A stretch of DNA of 60,046 bases from Xanthobacteraceae bacterium (GTDB lineage: Bacteria; Pseudomonadota; Alphaproteobacteria; Rhizobiales; Xanthobacteraceae): the NCBI GenBank assembly GCA_024508855.1, contig JANINJ010000011.1:1-60046 (forward strand). Direction: 5' to 3'. Shown in pieces: positions 7,880-16,260 of the stretch. Position 1 is the first letter of the stretch. Each line of letters begins with the position of its first letter. A model generated the notes under the pieces. The model saw only the letters and a program-made list of their open reading frames with translations. It ran no database searches and was not told where the DNA came from. A program made the position numbers and the translations under genes.

Positions 7880-9271
7880 TCAATACACGTAGGGCCAGCC
7901 ATCCGCCGTGAAACCGATCCGGTTGATACCCAGCGTCGGATTGCCATTGTTATTGGCATCGTAGTAGTGGTAGACCATCAAAGGGCCGTCGCTGTCGGTC
8001 ATGAGGCTCTGGCCGCCGGGTCCCTTGATGTTGCCGTGCGCGCTCAGGACGATCGTGCCGCCGCCGCTCAGCAAATTGACACCGCCGCGGTCCAGGTAGG
8101 GGCCCGTCACCGAGCTCGAACGGCCAACGATGATGCGATAGGTACTGTTCACACCGCTGCAGCAGTTATTGATGGACGCGAAGAGGTAGTAATACCCGTT
8201 GTAATAGTAGAGATACGAACCCTCCAGTCCCTTTGGACGCTGGGCCAGGTGGTAGTTCGTCGTATTGGCCGTCGATTGCTTGCCGGTGGCCGGGTCCAGC
8301 TTGATCAGGTAAATGCCGTTCCACCACGATCCGTAGGACATCCACCAGCCGCCCGCCTGGTCCTGGATGATGCTGGGGTCGATGGCATTGTAGGGCGTCG
8401 ATGCGCTCGACGTGACCACGGTCCCCAGGTCCGTCCACGCCGTGCTGTTCGGCGTGGACGCGCTGGCGACACCGATGGCCGAGGTCTGCGATCCGTAGCT
8501 GGATGCGGAATAGTATTGGTAGTACGTGTTGTTCATCCGCACCACATTCGGCGCCCACAGCGTGCCGCCCTTGGTATAGGTGCTCGTCCAGGCAGGTATC
8601 GGCGCCAGTGCACTGCCCGCATTCGTGAAATTGATCCGGTCGCTCGACGACGCCAACGTATTGTTGGTACCGTACAGCCAATAGGTCCCGCTGCCGTCGC
8701 GCAGCATGAACGGATCGTGTACGCCCGTCCCGTTGCCGCTCACGGCGCCCGGCGCCGGATACGGATCGGTGCCGGTGCTCACCAGCTGCCATTCCTGGCA
8801 CAGGCAACCGGACGCACTCCATTGATCAATGACGGCGCTCGTCGACGTATTCCCTTGGTAGACGTCGAGGTACAGGCCACTGTTGACGTTCTTGATCAGA
8901 TAATTGCCATCGGACGCCTGGGTGACCGTCCACAGGTGGTCCGCCGTGCCGTTATCGGCCCACTGGACGATTTGCGCGCCCTCCGATTTCGATCCGCTCG
9001 ACACGCCCAGCAGCTGATGGGTCGCCATGTTTTCGATGTTGTACTGGCCGCTGCCCATCGAAATGAAATGCCACAGCTGTTCGCTGCCGCCGGTGTCGCT
9101 CCATTGAATCACGTTGCTGCCCGCAGCCTGGCTGGCGCCGGGAATCGCGAGCATCAGTCCACTATTGACGTTTTTGATCTTGAATTGCACGCTGTCGCTT
9201 ACCGCTACTTGCGCGCGCGCCTGGGTTGCCAATGCCGTCAGTAATACCAGTCCTACTACGAATCTTTTCAT
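7880..9271 (-). CDS. RICIN-type CBM plus GH43 arabinanase-like enzyme
   Basis: 463 residues. The start is set at 9271 by a GGAGG six bases upstream (MKRFVVGLVLL). Signal peptide 1-21. Residues about 22-165 are a beta-trefoil with three repeats of the form NVNSGLMLAI...VIQW, a carbohydrate-binding RICIN fold. The GH43 five-blade propeller follows with general base D186 (VHDPFML), pKa-modulating D298 (AIDPSII) and acid E350 (GLEGSY), plus the vicinal cysteines NNCCSG seen in endo-arabinanase-like members. It probably cuts alpha-1,5-arabinan. First gene of the operon with the GH2 enzyme. Its leader contains a strong terminator hairpin at 9419-9444. Confidence 0.9.
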   Translation of the reverse strand: MKRFVVGLVLLTALATQARAQVAVSDSVQFKIKNVNSGLMLAIPGASQAAGSNVIQWSDTGGSEQLWHFISMGSGQYNIENMATHQLLGVSSGSKSEGAQIVQWADNGTADHLWTVTQASDGNYLIKNVNSGLYLDVYQGNTSTSAVIDQWSASGCLCQEWQLVSTGTDPYPAPGAVSGNGTGVHDPFMLRDGSGTYWLYGTNNTLASSSDRINFTNAGSALAPIPAWTSTYTKGGTLWAPNVVRMNNTYYQYYSASSYGSQTSAIGVASASTPNSTAWTDLGTVVTSSASTPYNAIDPSIIQDQAGGWWMSYGSWWNGIYLIKLDPATGKQSTANTTNYHLAQRPKGLEGSYLYYYNGYYYLFASINNCCSGVNSTYRIIVGRSSSVTGPYLDRGGVNLLSGGGTIVLSAHGNIKGPGGQSLMTDSDGPLMVYHYYDANNNGNPTLGINRIGFTADGWPYVY

Positions 9272-9418
9272 AACCATCCTCCAGTGAGTGTCGGCGCCAT
9301 ATAAAGCAGGGAAAAAGCCACCCCAATCGCTTTTCCGCAGCCTGCGATACCGCTTTTGCGATGCCGACGTGTAATCGTCCAAAAGCGGAAAAAACGTACG
9401 TTAGGCAGATCCTCCAGC

Positions 9419-9444
9419 AAAAAAGTGGCAGCCGAAGCTGCCAC
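9419..9444 (-). terminator. intrinsic terminator or attenuator in the GH43 leader
   Basis: Perfect 8-bp stem GTGGCAGC/GCTGCCAC with a 4-base loop, followed on the minus strand by six T. It lies about 150 bases upstream of the GH43 start and downstream of the operator pair, a position that suggests attenuation rather than simple 3' termination. Confidence 0.8.
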
Positions 9445-9629
9445 AAAGGCCACTATGGCCAAGGAGACGAAAACGGTTTATTTGTTTTTCAGGAGCCGAC
9501 CGGTGTGCCGCCGCTAGACCGGGCCCGATCGGCTGCATCGAGTGTGTACCAGCGCGCCAGCGCATCCCGACTTTCATGGCTCGCAACCGAGGAGGATCGA
9601 TGTGGCATGGTCAATAGTTCCGCGTTTGC

Positions 9630-9641
9630 TTTAACGTTAAA
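9630..9641. promoter_or_regulatory. LacI-type operator O1
   Basis: Perfect palindrome TTTAACGTTAAA with a central CG, typical of LacI-family operators. It shares its core with five other sites in module 1. Confidence 0.75.
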
Positions 9642-9659
9642 TCAAATGTCAGACAATAC

Positions 9660-9677
9660 TAGTTGAACGTAAAACTA
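9660..9677. promoter_or_regulatory. LacI-type operator O2
   Basis: TAGTTGAACGTAAAACTA, an imperfect palindrome centred on CG, 33 bp from the O1 centre and about 55 bp before the LacI-type gene. Confidence 0.65.
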
Positions 9678-9730
9678 ATTTCAAGGAAAATCCTGACATT
9701 AATTCACATGCAGGATTTTCGGATTTACCT

Positions 9731-10753
9731 ATGGCAACCATCAAGGAAGTAGCGGCCCTTGCGGGCGTCACGCCGACCACCGTTACCAACGTTCTGCGCG
9801 GACGCGGCAGGACTGGCGAATCGACCCGGCAGCGCGTGCTGGATGCTGTCGCGCACCTGGGCTACCGCCCCAACCTTGCCGCGCGGGCGCTGGTCGAACG
9901 CAAGGCCCCCACCTTCGCCCTGGTACTCACCTGCATCACGAATCCCTTCTATCCGGAATTCATGCTGTACGTGGACCAGGCCACCCGCAAGCACCAGCGC
10001 TACCTCATCGTTTGCAATACCGACTACGAAGCCGACAAGGAAACCCGCTTCCTCGACGAAGTGGCGGGCTCCTTGTCCGACGGTGTCATCGTCGCCAACA
10101 ATCCGGGCCTGAACGTCGAGCATCTCAAGCAGGTGGTAGCCCAGGGCACGCCCGTCGTCGTCAACCTCTGGGAAGACGCGGACACGCATCCGGGACTCCC
10201 CTGCCTCGCCTTCGACGGCCGCGAAGCGGGTCGCATGGCGACAAGACACCTGGTCGAACTCGGCCACCGGCAGATCGGCGCGGTCATCGCCAGCCCGAAA
10301 GACGGCATCCACAACCTGCGCTACCTGGGCTTTCGTGACGTCATGCGCAAAGCCCGTCTTTCCTGCCCTGCTTCGGCGGTGCGGTTTTGCGCCGACACCT
10401 TCGAAGCCGGAAAAGAGGCGGCGCTCGACTTGCTGTCCGTCAGGGCCGACCTGACCGCGATCTTCGTCTCGAACGACCTCGCCGCGCTGGGCGTCCTCGA
10501 AGCCGCCGCCCACCTGGGACGTCCGGTCCCCGCCGACCTTTCTGTGGTAAGCATCACCAACATCATGGCGTCGAGCCAGTCGCGTCCGGCACTGACGACG
10601 GTGGCCATCCCAACTGCCGCGATGGCCGTGCGCGGCGTGGAGTTGCTGATGGAAATCCAGGCGCGCAAGCACGACGCGCCGCCGATGGAGTGCATTCCCG
10701 GACTGGAATTGATCGTCAGGGAATCGACGGCGGCGCCGCGCCTGCGCGCGTGA
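9731..10753 (+). CDS. LacI-family transcriptional regulator
   Basis: 340 residues. The N-terminal helix-turn-helix with hinge helix is clear (ATIKEVAALAGVTPTTVTNV, then GYRPNLAARALVERK). The rest is a periplasmic-binding-protein-like effector domain (about 60-335). It is divergent from the GH43-GH2 operon and convergent with the TonB receptor. Paired CG-centred palindromes occur here and at the two other promoter regions of module 1, so it very probably controls the whole cassette as a repressor relieved by an arabinose- or galactose-derived sugar. The effector is inferred from the neighbouring enzymes only. Confidence 0.93.
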   Translation: MATIKEVAALAGVTPTTVTNVLRGRGRTGESTRQRVLDAVAHLGYRPNLAARALVERKAPTFALVLTCITNPFYPEFMLYVDQATRKHQRYLIVCNTDYEADKETRFLDEVAGSLSDGVIVANNPGLNVEHLKQVVAQGTPVVVNLWEDADTHPGLPCLAFDGREAGRMATRHLVELGHRQIGAVIASPKDGIHNLRYLGFRDVMRKARLSCPASAVRFCADTFEAGKEAALDLLSVRADLTAIFVSNDLAALGVLEAAAHLGRPVPADLSVVSITNIMASSQSRPALTTVAIPTAAMAVRGVELLMEIQARKHDAPPMECIPGLELIVRESTAAPRLRA

Positions 10754-10768
10754 AACATCAACGTGCGA

Positions 10769-13393
10769 TCAGTTCTTCCAGTTCAGCGCCAGCCCGAACG
10801 TGCGGTCATAACGGCGGGTATCGCGTGGATACAGCCGCTGGTCGGTCCAGTAATCGACATACTGGAAGTTCAGCAGGTTGGTGCCGGTCAGGGTTACCGA
10901 CAGGTTCGGCGTGAACTTGTAGCTCAGTGAACCATCCAGCGTGGACATCGGTGCAGCGATCAGATCGCGCGCCGGCGCGCTGCCCGAATTGCTCGGGTGA
11001 TCTCCATAGACCTCCACGAATTTCGAACGCCAGTTATAAGCGAGGCGCGCCGATACGCCGGCCCTTTCATACAGCGCGACCAGGTTGTACGAATTCTTCG
11101 ACATGCCACTGAACGGCTTGCCCTGCAATCCCGGCACGATGGACGACGTCAGGCCGCCTTCCATATAGCTGACATTCGCCTCCATGCCGAAGCCGCCCAG
11201 CCAGCCCGGCAGCCTGTCGTAGAACTGGCGGTACGACATTTCCAGGCCTTGCAAATGGCCATTGTCGGTGTTGAACGGACGGCTGGTGTCGTACTTGAGG
11301 CCCTGGAACATTTCGGGCACCGATTTGTTGATGATGTAGCCGTCGAAGTTATGCCGGAACACGGTCGCGCTAAGCATGCCGGTCGGTGCGAAATACCATT
11401 CCAGCGCCGCATCCAGGTTCTGGCCAGTGAACGGCTTCAGGTTTGGATTGCCGCCACTGGCCGTCGCCTGCACTGTCGTGCCGTTCGCCGCGACGTAGGC
11501 CGTGCCGGGATTGAGCTGTGCAAAATTCGGACGCGTCAACGTCTTTGCGTAGGCAAAGCGCGCAATCACGTCATGCGGCAGCTTGGCCTTGAAGTTTGCA
11601 CTCGGCAGCACGTCGGTGCCGCTCGCGCTGACCGGCGTCTCCACGTACTGGCCGTTGACCTGGCTCTTGCCGATCAGGTCGGAATCGGTCCGCGTCACGC
11701 GCACGCCCAGCAGACCGTCAACGGGAATGGTGCCGACATCGAAGCCGATCTTGCTCGACACGTACATCGACATGTTCTTTTCGACGTCCTTGAAGAACGA
11801 ACCTGGATCGAGTCCCTTGGCGGCCGGGTTGCCCGTCACCGCCTGCCGCACCGTTGCAGTATCGTCCAGCAGGTAGCCGGCGCATGGCGTGTACCAGCTC
11901 TGCGTGCCGTAATCGCGCGACAGCGTCGGCGTGTTGCAGGTCATGCCGGGCAGCGTCGATGCCTTGACGTTTTTCGGCGCAGAAGCGCTGCCCTCGAACG
12001 ACTTGATCGACTCCGCCGTGCGGTGGTTGGCGCGCACGCCGGCCAGGAATTCCTTGAACAAGCCGTCGTTCTCCGGGGTAAAGGCGGCGTCCGAGCGGAA
12101 GTCGGTCGAACTCCCCTTGTCGTTGCCGTAACGGTCGAACAGCTGCAACAGGTTGATATTGGCCGCATTGCCGATATCGAAGCCGCTGTATTTCACATAC
12201 GCGCCGCCGTCGACATTGGTCTTGCCGTACGCGTTCGGAACGTTGGTAATCACGTCCAGAATCGGATTGCGCCAGACGTATTTCGAGTCGGTATGCGCCA
12301 GTTCGGAGGTCAGGCGCAAGCCAGGCGTGACCCGCCACTTCGCACCAAGGGCGATCTGGGACGTCTTGTTGTCCGCGTTGCGCGCCTGCGTCGACAGGAT
12401 CGTGTTGGCGTTCTGCGAAGTCACCGTATCGACTTCCTTGGTGCCCGGAATCATGGTGGCGCTGCTGCTGCTGGCCCAGAAGGGAAAGCCCACCAGCAGG
12501 TCGGTCTGGTCGTTACCCTGGAAATGGGAAGCCAGGCCCTCGGCGTAGAATTCCAGGTCGGCGTTGGGTTTGTACTGCGTGGCGAAATTGGCGGCCGTGC
12601 GTTTGCGCTTGCCGTAAATCGCCTGCAGGCCCAGCACGTCCGGACCGGTCGAGCCCGCTCCGAGCCAATCCTTCGAGATCGGGAAAGACTGGAAACTGCG
12701 CTCTTCCCAGTAATCGCTCTTCACGTACGACAGGCCGACCAGCGCGCCGAACTCGCCGGCTTCCGTCTTCCAGCGATTCGAGAACAGGGCGTTCGCTTCT
12801 GGGTTGGTACGGTGCGCCTTGTCCAGGCGGCGTGCGCCCGCGTTCACGCTGACGGTGGCGCCCTTGAAGTCGAACGGGCGATTGGTGCGCACGTCGATCA
12901 CGCCGGCGATACCGCCTTCAAGCAATTCGGCGCTCTGCGATTTGTACACATCGACGCGCTTCAGCATCGTCGACGGAATGTCTGCCAGCTGGATATAGCG
13001 GCCGGTCGTCGTGAACATTTCACGGCCGTTGAGCAACGTCGAAATGCCCGGCAGGCCGCGGATCAGCACCGAATTGGCTTCGCCGGCATCGCGCCGTACC
13101 TGGATGCCGGTAACGCGCGCGAGCGTCTCGGCCACGTTCGTATCCGGGAATTTGCCGATATCGTCGGCGACGATCGAATCGACGACGTTGTCGGCATCCT
13201 GCTTGATTTTCTGCGCCGTCTGCGCGGCCCGGCGCACGCCGGTGACCACCACGACGGTGTTCCCGTCCGCTTGTGCCGTATCGGCCGGGGCGGCTTCCTG
13301 TGACCACGCCGGAGCGCTGCCCAGGGCGCCGGCCGACGCGAGTGCGACCACCGTGACCTTGAGCGCGAATGGCGCCGTTGTGCTTCTTTTCAT
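10769..13393 (-). CDS. TonB-dependent receptor, carbohydrate type
   Basis: About 874 residues from the ATG at 13393, which has GAGGAG upstream. Signal peptide about 1-31 (ending SAPAWSQ). The plug domain begins with VVVVTGVRRAAQTAQKIK and DDIGKFPDTNVAETLARVTG, the pattern of the Caulobacter/Xanthomonas carbohydrate receptors. A long 22-strand barrel follows, ending in an aromatic C-terminus (LALNWKN). It would import oligosaccharides released by the GH43 enzymes across the outer membrane using TonB energy. Transcribed alone; two operator-like palindromes lie 58-139 bases upstream of the start, fitting control by the neighbouring LacI-type protein. Confidence 0.93.
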   Translation of the reverse strand: MKRSTTAPFALKVTVVALASAGALGSAPAWSQEAAPADTAQADGNTVVVVTGVRRAAQTAQKIKQDADNVVDSIVADDIGKFPDTNVAETLARVTGIQVRRDAGEANSVLIRGLPGISTLLNGREMFTTTGRYIQLADIPSTMLKRVDVYKSQSAELLEGGIAGVIDVRTNRPFDFKGATVSVNAGARRLDKAHRTNPEANALFSNRWKTEAGEFGALVGLSYVKSDYWEERSFQSFPISKDWLGAGSTGPDVLGLQAIYGKRKRTAANFATQYKPNADLEFYAEGLASHFQGNDQTDLLVGFPFWASSSSATMIPGTKEVDTVTSQNANTILSTQARNADNKTSQIALGAKWRVTPGLRLTSELAHTDSKYVWRNPILDVITNVPNAYGKTNVDGGAYVKYSGFDIGNAANINLLQLFDRYGNDKGSSTDFRSDAAFTPENDGLFKEFLAGVRANHRTAESIKSFEGSASAPKNVKASTLPGMTCNTPTLSRDYGTQSWYTPCAGYLLDDTATVRQAVTGNPAAKGLDPGSFFKDVEKNMSMYVSSKIGFDVGTIPVDGLLGVRVTRTDSDLIGKSQVNGQYVETPVSASGTDVLPSANFKAKLPHDVIARFAYAKTLTRPNFAQLNPGTAYVAANGTTVQATASGGNPNLKPFTGQNLDAALEWYFAPTGMLSATVFRHNFDGYIINKSVPEMFQGLKYDTSRPFNTDNGHLQGLEMSYRQFYDRLPGWLGGFGMEANVSYMEGGLTSSIVPGLQGKPFSGMSKNSYNLVALYERAGVSARLAYNWRSKFVEVYGDHPSNSGSAPARDLIAAPMSTLDGSLSYKFTPNLSVTLTGTNLLNFQYVDYWTDQRLYPRDTRRYDRTFGLALNWKN

Positions 13394-13450
13394 CTTATGT
13401 CTCCTCAAGATTTTTACTGTTATTGATGGAACCTGGACAATCACGCAGCA

Positions 13451-13468
13451 TGGTTTATCGTTAAACCA
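13451..13468. promoter_or_regulatory. LacI-type operator O3
   Basis: TGGTTTATCGTTAAACCA, near-perfect 18-bp palindrome centred on CG, upstream of the TonB receptor. Confidence 0.78.
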
Positions 13469-13514
13469 AACGACGAAAAAAAATGGACGTTGCATGTCCG
13501 GTCGGAACGGATTT

Positions 13515-13532
13515 TAGTTTAACGTAAAACCA
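13515..13532. promoter_or_regulatory. LacI-type operator O4
   Basis: TAGTTTAACGTAAAACCA, 64 bp from O3 (centre to centre), between the TonB receptor and GH43 genes. Confidence 0.75.
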
Positions 13533-13600
13533 AAGCGCAAGAAAAATCGCGGCGGCGTCCACCCGCCGTGGTTTTTTTGGCACCGGCGTCTTTGATCTAC

Positions 13601-14701
13601 TCACTTGCCCGCGAAGACTTTCTGCTCGAACGGCTCCATCTGGAATTTGGTCTTGGTCGGCGTGACGGTCGGCCAGCCGTCGGCGTCCATGTAGAGAGGC
13701 TTGATGTTGAGTACCGAGTTGTAATCGAAAACCTTGGTATAGGCGTGATAGACCAGGTAGGTGGTGTCGCCTTCCGAGTAGATGCCGTTATGCCCGCGAC
13801 CGGGTTCGTTTTCGTCGCCCGCAAGCAGCAGCGAATACTTGTCGTCGACCCAACTGCCGCCATCCTTGGCCAGATAGGGCCCGGTGATCGTCCTGGAGCG
13901 GCCCATCACGATCTGGTAGGTGCTCTTCGCGCCGCTGCAGCAGATGCCGCGCGAGGCAAAGATATAGTAGTACTGCGGATCCTTGATCAGGAATACGCCT
14001 TCGCCGAGGGACTTCGTGAGGACGGTGGGCGTGGGCGTTTCGGACAGCAGTTTGCCGGTTTTACGATCGAGTTCGACCATCCGCAAGCCGGCCTTGAAGG
14101 AACCGTACAGCAGGAACTCCCTGCCATCCTTGTCGATGAACGCGTTCGGATCGATGACGTTGACGCCTTCGCCGCCATTTTTGTACGAAATGACCTGGCC
14201 CTGGTCTTCCCATTTATAGGCCGGGTCTGACGGATCCAGCGTGGTATTGGTGGCGAGGCCAATGCTGGAATTAAAGTTCATCCAGGCCGATACGGCGTAG
14301 TACATCCAGTACTTGCCGTCGTGCCAGGAGATATCGGGGGCCCAGATTTGCGCGCCTTGTGGGATATCCTTACTCCACCAATCGAGCTTGAAGCCCTCCG
14401 GGAAGACTGCGCCGGCATTCTTCCAGGTGGTCATGTCCTTCGAGGTTTTGATGCCGGTGAAAGTGCCGAACACGTAGTAGGTATCGCGCCCCTTGATCAT
14501 GACTGGATCATGCACGCCAAGGGCACCTTTGAGGCCCCCGCTTTCGATGTAGTCTGGCAATGGTTTATCGGCCACGACAGGGACGGCATCTGCCGTCGGC
14601 ATGGGCACGGCGCCGCTCGTGCCGCCACCGCAGGCAGCGAGGAGGAGTACGGGGAACAAGCGGACCGTCAAACGGCGTGTATTGGAGGAATTTTTCGTCA
14701 T
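13601..14701 (-). CDS. GH43 arabinanase-like lipoprotein
   Basis: 366 residues. A lipobox (LLLAAC, about 18-23) marks it as a lipoprotein, probably anchored in the outer membrane. GH43 landmarks: GVHDPVMIKG (general base), NVIDPNAFID, and GEGVFL/ICCSG, again the double cysteine of endo-arabinanase-like members. It likely produces arabino-oligosaccharides close to the TonB receptor. It has its own promoter region with operators O5 and O6. It runs toward the TonB receptor in the same direction, but the 200-base gap with its own operators argues for separate transcription. Confidence 0.9.
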   Translation of the reverse strand: MTKNSSNTRRLTVRLFPVLLLAACGGGTSGAVPMPTADAVPVVADKPLPDYIESGGLKGALGVHDPVMIKGRDTYYVFGTFTGIKTSKDMTTWKNAGAVFPEGFKLDWWSKDIPQGAQIWAPDISWHDGKYWMYYAVSAWMNFNSSIGLATNTTLDPSDPAYKWEDQGQVISYKNGGEGVNVIDPNAFIDKDGREFLLYGSFKAGLRMVELDRKTGKLLSETPTPTVLTKSLGEGVFLIKDPQYYYIFASRGICCSGAKSTYQIVMGRSRTITGPYLAKDGGSWVDDKYSLLLAGDENEPGRGHNGIYSEGDTTYLVYHAYTKVFDYNSVLNIKPLYMDADGWPTVTPTKTKFQMEPFEQKVFAGK

Positions 14702-14762
14702 TCGCGTGAATCTTTCTCAAGCGTGGGGAAGTGAAGGCAGCAAACCAAGGCTGGCTCGCCAC

Positions 14763-14780
14763 AGATTTAACGTTAAACCT
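14763..14780. promoter_or_regulatory. LacI-type operator O5
   Basis: AGATTTAACGTTAAACCT, palindrome centred on CG, about 60 bases upstream of the lipoprotein GH43 gene. Confidence 0.75.
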
Positions 14781-14786
14781 GACGTT

Positions 14787-14804
14787 TAGTTTAACGTAAA
14801 ACTG
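14787..14804. promoter_or_regulatory. LacI-type operator O6
   Basis: TAGTTTAACGTAAAACTG, 24 bp from O5 centre to centre, nearly identical to O4. Confidence 0.75.
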
Positions 14805-15104
14805 CGTCCAAGAAACTCCAACTCCTATGTAAAAATCAACCGCGGCATCGGCATGAGTGAAGGCGCGGGCACTGCGACGAATGACCCGCCGGGCAGTGGA
14901 ATGAACGCTGTACGCCACAGTGGCATTGGATCGCCCTCGCACTGACTATTCTTCAGCTTCTTCTGACCGTGGCTGTGGTCTTCCGATCATTCATCCAAAA
15001 ATTGGATGGCGTGCTTGAGGAACCGCGCTGGATACTGAAACTGCGCACCATGACCAGCATCCGGATATGTTAAAGGAGCGACCGATCGAGTGCCGCCTCG
15101 CTAC
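14805..15104. other. non-coding spacer before repeat B
   Basis: About 300 bp with no gene that I can support. The last part (15,040-15,104) has weak similarity to the DNA just before repeat A, so the repeat may be longer but diverged here. Confidence 0.5.
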
Positions 15105-15204
15105 GCGCAGGCGTTCTCTGTAAGGTTGTGCGAGTCCAGTACCTTGGCGCCGAAGCGAACCCAAATGCTGGACGCTGCCGTCTTGAGACAGGGGAGAAAC
15201 GGGT

Positions 15205-15230
15205 AAAAAAATACCCGCCGGGAGGCGGGT
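15205..15230 (-). terminator. rho-independent terminator in repeat B
   Basis: Stem ACCCGCC/GGCGGGT with seven T following on the minus strand; the loop differs from copy A by one base. Confidence 0.8.
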
Positions 15231-15360
15231 TGAATCTATTTTCTTGGAGGAAGATAGAGGAGACATATGCATCATGCTGCATCGCACAAGAACTGTCCAA
15301 TGACTGTTCGTGATACCTCAAATGCGTCCGACCCATATCTCATAAGACTACATTTAAAGC

Positions 15361-15385
15361 TCGACATTACCAAAAATATTGTCGA
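15361..15385. other. candidate recombination core, copy B
   Basis: Arms TCGACATTA and TATTGTCGA with spacer CCAAAAA. Arms identical to A and C. Confidence 0.5.
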
Positions 15386-15704
15386 CTTAATACGATTCGC
15401 GGCGCCTATTGTATGTACTACTTGCGTCAATCGGAATATGCTGCTGGAAACAATTGTTCACCACCTTCAGCAGCTTTGCAGGCCGTTTCGGCGCTTACGA
15501 GTCAAAGAGTTAGCTCTGCACCGCATCAGATCGCTGACGTAGTCGCCGCCGACTCCGTATCGCCCCAGCTGCGCCGTAGCCCGACGACCTACGCGGCGTC
15601 TGCTCACTTCGCGCCGCGCACGGGAATGACGGAGGAAATGCTCAAAGCATTCGCTTGCCGAAGCCATCCATACGGCGTAATACGAACAGGCGGCAGCGTC
15701 CGTC

Positions 15705-15915
15705 CTGAGTTTCAACCTGTGCCGACCCCGCTCATCGATAAGTTTCAGCACCAACCACAACAACAGGGAGACGGCAACCTTGGCCGCGCCAGTGACCGCC
15801 CCACACAACCTATGTACCCGGGTGTTCCCTCCACATCGAGTGCGCGAGCAACGTTAGGAACGGATAGTGCACGATGTACAGCGGATAGCTGCCTCGCCCG
15901 CTGACATCCGCGACA
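15705..15915 (-). pseudogene. acyltransferase-3 (OafA-like) C-terminal remnant, frameshifted
   Basis: The minus strand reads SGRGSYPLYIVHYPFLTLL, a hallmark of acyltransferase-3 membrane proteins, then meets a stop after WREHPGT. The homologous continuation VTGAAKVAVSLLLWLVLKLIDE follows in another frame. The N-terminal two thirds are absent. It is therefore a broken remnant, lying between repeat B and the GH106 gene. Confidence 0.7.
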
Positions 15916-16260
15916 GCGACGCGCCTTTGCCTAACGGCATGGATGGGATATTGGTGGACAGGTTCAGCTTGGGTTGCAGGCATTCCTCGCAAATGATGAG
16001 AAAGTTACGTCGCCGCGGGCGCGACTCGATGCATGAATAATAATCTACGCGTAGTTCTCAATTGAATAAATAGTTCCGTTCAAGCGGTTTCCGGGAACGC
16101 ACACTCGACCATATTTGCGGTCGGTTGCCGGACCGGCGATAGCCCGTCCGAACGGACGATGCCTGCGCATGCCTGAGCAGTCCACAATGGAATCCCGGAT
16201 GCTGCGGGTACGCCTCCCGGCTGTCGCGAATCCGGCCAACCCATTCCACCGGAGACCCAA
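15916..16260. other. upstream region of the GH106 gene
   Basis: No gene recognised. It contains the CGTCCG palindrome at 16,145-16,158, about 100 bases before the GH106 start, and an AT-rich segment near 16,035-16,080. Confidence 0.5.
16145..16158. promoter_or_regulatory. CGTCCG-AA-CGGACG palindrome, site S1
   Basis: Six-base arms CGTCCG/CGGACG around AA. The same site occurs at 22,476, 45,389 and 50,325, each time upstream of module 2 operons. Probable operator; binding protein unknown. Confidence 0.7.

Larger units (their letters stand above)
9272..9730. other. divergent control region of GH43-GH2 and lacI-type genes
   Basis: 459 bp between divergent genes with no convincing gene. It holds two operator-like palindromes near the regulator start (9630-9641 and 9660-9677) and an intrinsic terminator on the minus strand (9419-9444), so the GH43-GH2 transcript, if started near the operators, must pass a terminator before reaching its first gene. 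Confidence 0.7.
15105..15525 (+). repeat. module-boundary repeat, copy B
   Basis: Same order as copy A: minus-strand terminator (15,205-15,230), nine-codon ORF MLHRTRTVQ (15,274-15,303), core (15,361-15,385) and block 2 (about 15,454-15,525). Block 1 is about 90 percent identical to A by eye. It separates module 1 from module 2, as expected for a junction between the right end of one element and the left end of the next. Confidence 0.85.

Noticed and set aside
5596-7911. Very long plus-strand open frame (771 codons) across the GH2 gene
   Set aside because: It is the antisense shadow of a high-GC gene; the protein is arginine/histidine-rich without motifs, while the minus strand has a complete GH2 enzyme.
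8166-8822. Minus-strand frame of 218 codons within the GH43 gene
   Set aside because: An out-of-frame shadow of the catalytic domain with no motifs of its own.
10997-13303. 768-codon plus-strand frame opposite the TonB receptor
   Set aside because: Antisense shadow with no recognisable domain; the TonB receptor on the minus strand has plug, barrel and signal peptide.
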